In this document: in pieces, positions 43,077 to 45,302 of the stretch
Layout of the letters: the number at the start of each line of letters is the position of its first letter
Position numbering within the stretch: position 1 is the first letter of the stretch
NCBI GenBank assembly: GCA_937899645.1
Contig: CALCCD010000113.1
Span: 1 to 45,302, forward strand
Length of the DNA stretch: 45,302 bases
Direction of reading: 5' to 3'
Origin: an uncultured cyanobacterium
GTDB lineage: Bacteria; Cyanobacteriota; Cyanobacteriia; Cyanobacteriales; Geitlerinemataceae
Notes under the pieces: generated by a model
Told to the model about the DNA's origin: nothing
Database searches by the model: none
Seen by the model: the letters and a program-made list of their open reading frames with translations, nothing else
Position numbers and translations under genes: made by a program

Positions 43077-45023
43077 CTACGAGCTGACCCGACCCGTCAT
43101 TGGCGAACTGGCGATCGCGCCCTCCTTCACCGGGATTCGCCCCGCCTGATAGGCCAAGCGTCCCGCCTCCACGGCTAAACCCATCGCCCGCGCCATCGCT
43201 GGAGCGTCGCTCGCCAGCGCGATCGCGGAGTTGATCAGTACTGCGTCGGCTCCCAGTTCCATCGCCTGTGCCGCCTCGCTGGGCGTGCCGATGCCCGCAT
43301 CCACCACCACCGGAATGTTGGCGTTTTCGACGATGATGCGCACGTTCGCCGTCGTCTGAATGCCCTGGCCGGAGCCGATCGGCGAGCCCAACGGCATCAC
43401 CGTCGCGCAGCCGGCATCCTCGAGGTGCTTCGCCAAAATCGGATCGGCGTTGATGTACGGCAGCACTGCGAAACCTTCTTTGACGAGCTGTTCGGCGGCC
43501 TGGAGCGTGCCGATCGGGTCGGGCAGCAGATACTTCGCGTCGGAGATCACCTCCAGTTTGACGAAATTGTTGTCCTCCTGGCCGAGGAGCTTCGCCATCT
43601 CGCGACCGAGGCGCGCGACGCGAATCGCTTCGTCGGCGGTTTTGCAGCCCGCCGTGTTCGGCAGCATCCAGACTTTTCCCCAGTCGAGCGCGTCGGCCAG
43701 CCCTTCATGGCCGGGGGCGTTGGTTTGGACGCGGCGGACGGCAACGGTGACGATCTCGCAGTCGCTGGCGTCGATGCTGCGGCGCATGTCGTCGAAGTTG
43801 CGGTATTTGCCGCTGCCGGTCATCAGGCGAGATCGGAAGGTACGACCGGCGATCGTCAGGCGATCGGCGTCGGCTTCGCTGGCGGTTTCGGCGGCAGTGG
43901 CGATCGCGGCGGCGGTGGAGGCAGTCATCGGCTGTGCGGGGGGTGAAGGACGATCGAAGCGGTGCGGATCGAAGGCAGCAAGCAGCGGGTCGGCGCGGTC
44001 GGTCTCGATTAGATCGGCGAGCAGTTTTGCCGTGACGGGCGCGAGCAGGATGCCGTTGCGATAGTGGCCGGTGGCGAAAATCAGATTGTCGCAGTGGCTG
44101 TATCCCAGCAGCGGATTTTCGTCGGGCGTCGCCGGTCGGAAGCCCCACCAACACTCCTCGATCGCCATATCTTTCAAGGCCGGGTAGAGCGCGATGGCGC
44201 GTTCCAGCAGCGCCTGCATCCCGGCGGGCGTGTTCCCCGGCGCGAAGTCCACGTCCTCGCTGGTCGCGCCGATCACGATCGCGCCGTCGCGGCGGGGCAC
44301 GATGTAGGTGCTGCGCCCGAACAGCACGCGGTTGAGCGCTCGCGTTCCGTCTACTACCGGCGCGCGCACCGACAGCATCTGGCCCTTTTGCGGTACGACG
44401 GGCACAGGCAACAGCTGATGCGTCCAGGCTCCGGCGGCGATGACGTAGCGCTCGGCGGTGGCGAACCCGGCGCTGGTTTGCAGTCCGGTGACGCGCCCGC
44501 CCTGCTGGACGATGCCCTCGACGTTGATGCCTTCGCGCAGGTCTACGCCCAGCTCGATCGCCGCTTGCCGCAGCACGGCGTAAATTGCACGGTTATCGAC
44601 CTGGCCGTCTTCGGGGAACCACCAGCCGCCGACGATCGCCTCGCCGAGTCCGGGCTGGATGCGGTGGATGGCGTCGCGATCGAGCCAGTGGGCAGTGGCC
44701 TCGGGAGGCGAGCTGCGATCGACGTCGTTTGCGGCGCGCGGCGAGAGGATGCCGCACGGCCAATATCCGGCATCGAGCCCGGTCAGCGCTTCGAGCTTGG
44801 CCGTCCACTCGGGATAGAGCGATCGCGACTGCACGCACAGGTCGAACATCGGCCCCGCTGGGATGCGCTCGGCCTGGGGTGCGAGCATTCCGGCGGCGGC
44901 GCGGGCGGCGGCTTGCTGTGAGTCACGACCGAACACCGTTACAGAGAGGCCGCGCTGTTTTAGTTCTAAGGCGAGGGCAAGGCCGATGATGCCGCCACCG
45001 ACGATCGAAATCTCGTTAGTCAT
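43077..45023 (-). CDS. thiOG: Glycine oxidase / thiazole synthase fusion (ThiO-ThiG)
   Basis: A 648-residue fusion typical of cyanobacteria. Residues ~1-350 are ThiO, an FAD-dependent glycine oxidase (FAD motif [17 protein letters not shown]; late [20 protein letters not shown]) that makes iminoglycine. After an Ala/Thr-rich linker (about 355-385), ThiG (about 387-648) forms the thiazole ring from DXP, iminoglycine and ThiS-thiocarboxylate: [54 protein letters not shown]. Fusion of both activities would channel the unstable imine. The in-frame ATG 45023 fits the ThiO family start. No TPP riboswitch (THI box) is recognised in the ~280 bp upstream, though that stretch runs to the window edge. 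A cytosolic enzyme of thiamine synthesis. Confidence 0.96.
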   Translation of the reverse strand: MTNEISIVGGGIIGLALALELKQRGLSVTVFGRDSQQAAARAAAGMLAPQAERIPAGPMFDLCVQSRSLYPEWTAKLEALTGLDAGYWPCGILSPRAANDVDRSSPPEATAHWLDRDAIHRIQPGLGEAIVGGWWFPEDGQVDNRAIYAVLRQAAIELGVDLREGINVEGIVQQGGRVTGLQTSAGFATAERYVIAAGAWTHQLLPVPVVPQKGQMLSVRAPVVDGTRALNRVLFGRSTYIVPRRDGAIVIGATSEDVDFAPGNTPAGMQALLERAIALYPALKDMAIEECWWGFRPATPDENPLLGYSHCDNLIFATGHYRNGILLAPVTAKLLADLIETDRADPLLAAFDPHRFDRPSPPAQPMTASTAAAIATAAETASEADADRLTIAGRTFRSRLMTGSGKYRNFDDMRRSIDASDCEIVTVAVRRVQTNAPGHEGLADALDWGKVWMLPNTAGCKTADEAIRVARLGREMAKLLGQEDNNFVKLEVISDAKYLLPDPIGTLQAAEQLVKEGFAVLPYINADPILAKHLEDAGCATVMPLGSPIGSGQGIQTTANVRIIVENANIPVVVDAGIGTPSEAAQAMELGADAVLINSAIALASDAPAMARAMGLAVEAGRLAYQAGRIPVKEGAIASSPMTGRVSS

Positions 45024-45251
45024 TGAGGTGCGTAAATGCGGCAGAGCGAAAGTGAGGTTGGGGGCGCGGGGCTCGATCGACAGCCACTGTCTTCAGAAAG
45101 CGTTTTAAAAGTCTTCTCAAAGCCTTGTGGCGTATGGGCTTGAGCGACTTCGATCGGAATCGCTGCGATCCTTGCCAGTCAACGGGTCTAGCGAACTTTT
45201 CAAACACTTTCTCAGGCTCGACCTACGCGCGCCATACAAAAACCCACCGTT

Positions 45252-45302
45252 CTACCAAAGACCGGGCACGGGGGTCGGGGTCGGGGCTGGGGTCGGAGCT
45301 GG
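45252..45302 (-). CDS. C-terminal end of a proline-rich protein (continues outside window)
   Basis: The last 51 bases read on the minus strand give PAPTPAPTPTPVPGLW followed by TAG. Alternating Pro-Thr/Ala residues are common in disordered tails of cyanobacterial surface or membrane proteins. The frame is open to the window edge, so the rest of the gene would lie to the right. Only 16 residues are visible; it could also be a chance reading of a G-rich repeat. The stretch 45024-45251 holds nothing else I can support. Confidence 0.35.
   Translation of the reverse strand, partial: PAPTPAPTPTPVPGLW

Noticed and set aside
42922-43149. 75-codon TTG-started frame
   Set aside because: Overlaps the conserved ThiG C-terminus by 73 bp, has a rare start and no known relative; composition is not absurd, so it is noted but not called.

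Overview
The window looks like a moderately GC-rich cyanobacterial chromosome. The palindrome GCGATCGC (the cyanobacterial HIP1 element) recurs throughout. Several genes are cyanobacterial hallmarks: crtD, the cytochrome b6f subunit gene petN, the bifunctional arginine dihydrolase argZ/agrE, a thiO-thiG fusion, and an FHA-domain class A penicillin-binding protein. I cannot name the genus from sequence alone.

Layout. 0-0.13 kb: the 3' end of a 5S rRNA gene and its strong terminator, so an rRNA operon ends at the left edge. 0.15-7.05 kb: a Gfo/Idh/MocA oxidoreductase; crtD (-) divergent from the 29-codon petN (+); a perfect 20-bp-stem terminator; an ECF-type sigma factor with a membrane anti-sigma protein; prs; and a YqeY-like gene. 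7.0-14.0 kb: a giant STAND-ATPase/WD40 protein (-) divergent from a CHAT-protease/FHA protein (+). This is the best candidate for an uncharacterised signalling or conflict system. 14.1-20.1 kb: pgsA, proB, and three probably exported proteins (RTX/lamin-tail, matrixin-like metalloprotease, SPOR-like). 20.4-25.05 kb: a HerA-like ATPase and an unusual fusion of an APC-type amino-acid permease with a histidine kinase. 25.07-25.74 kb: a complete RAYT (REP-associated tyrosine transposase) unit between 58-bp inverted REP ends, followed by a macrodomain protein, a SAM methyltransferase and a pentapeptide/TPR protein. 27.9-32.1 kb: FHA-PBP1 and lpdA. 32.2-35.5 kb: an accessory patch, AT-richer in 33.0-34.2 kb, with small orphan genes (PIN-like, ribbon-helix-helix, zinc-ribbon membrane protein, a coiled-coil/unknown gene pair). 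35.6-45.0 kb: queF, a second REP-type palindrome cluster, argZ, a FIST sensor protein with an adjacent histidine kinase, tRNA-Ser(CGA), der and thiO-thiG. At the right edge a proline-rich reading frame on the minus strand probably belongs to a gene that continues outside.

Functional themes. Housekeeping genes are mixed with signalling genes: two related histidine kinases (one permease-fused, one FIST-linked), two FHA proteins, an ECF sigma/anti-sigma pair and the STAND/CHAT pair. No CRISPR array, complete insertion sequence or prophage was seen; the RAYT unit and the REP cluster are the only mobile-type DNA recognised. Start codons were chosen by family length and upstream context and are stated where they matter.
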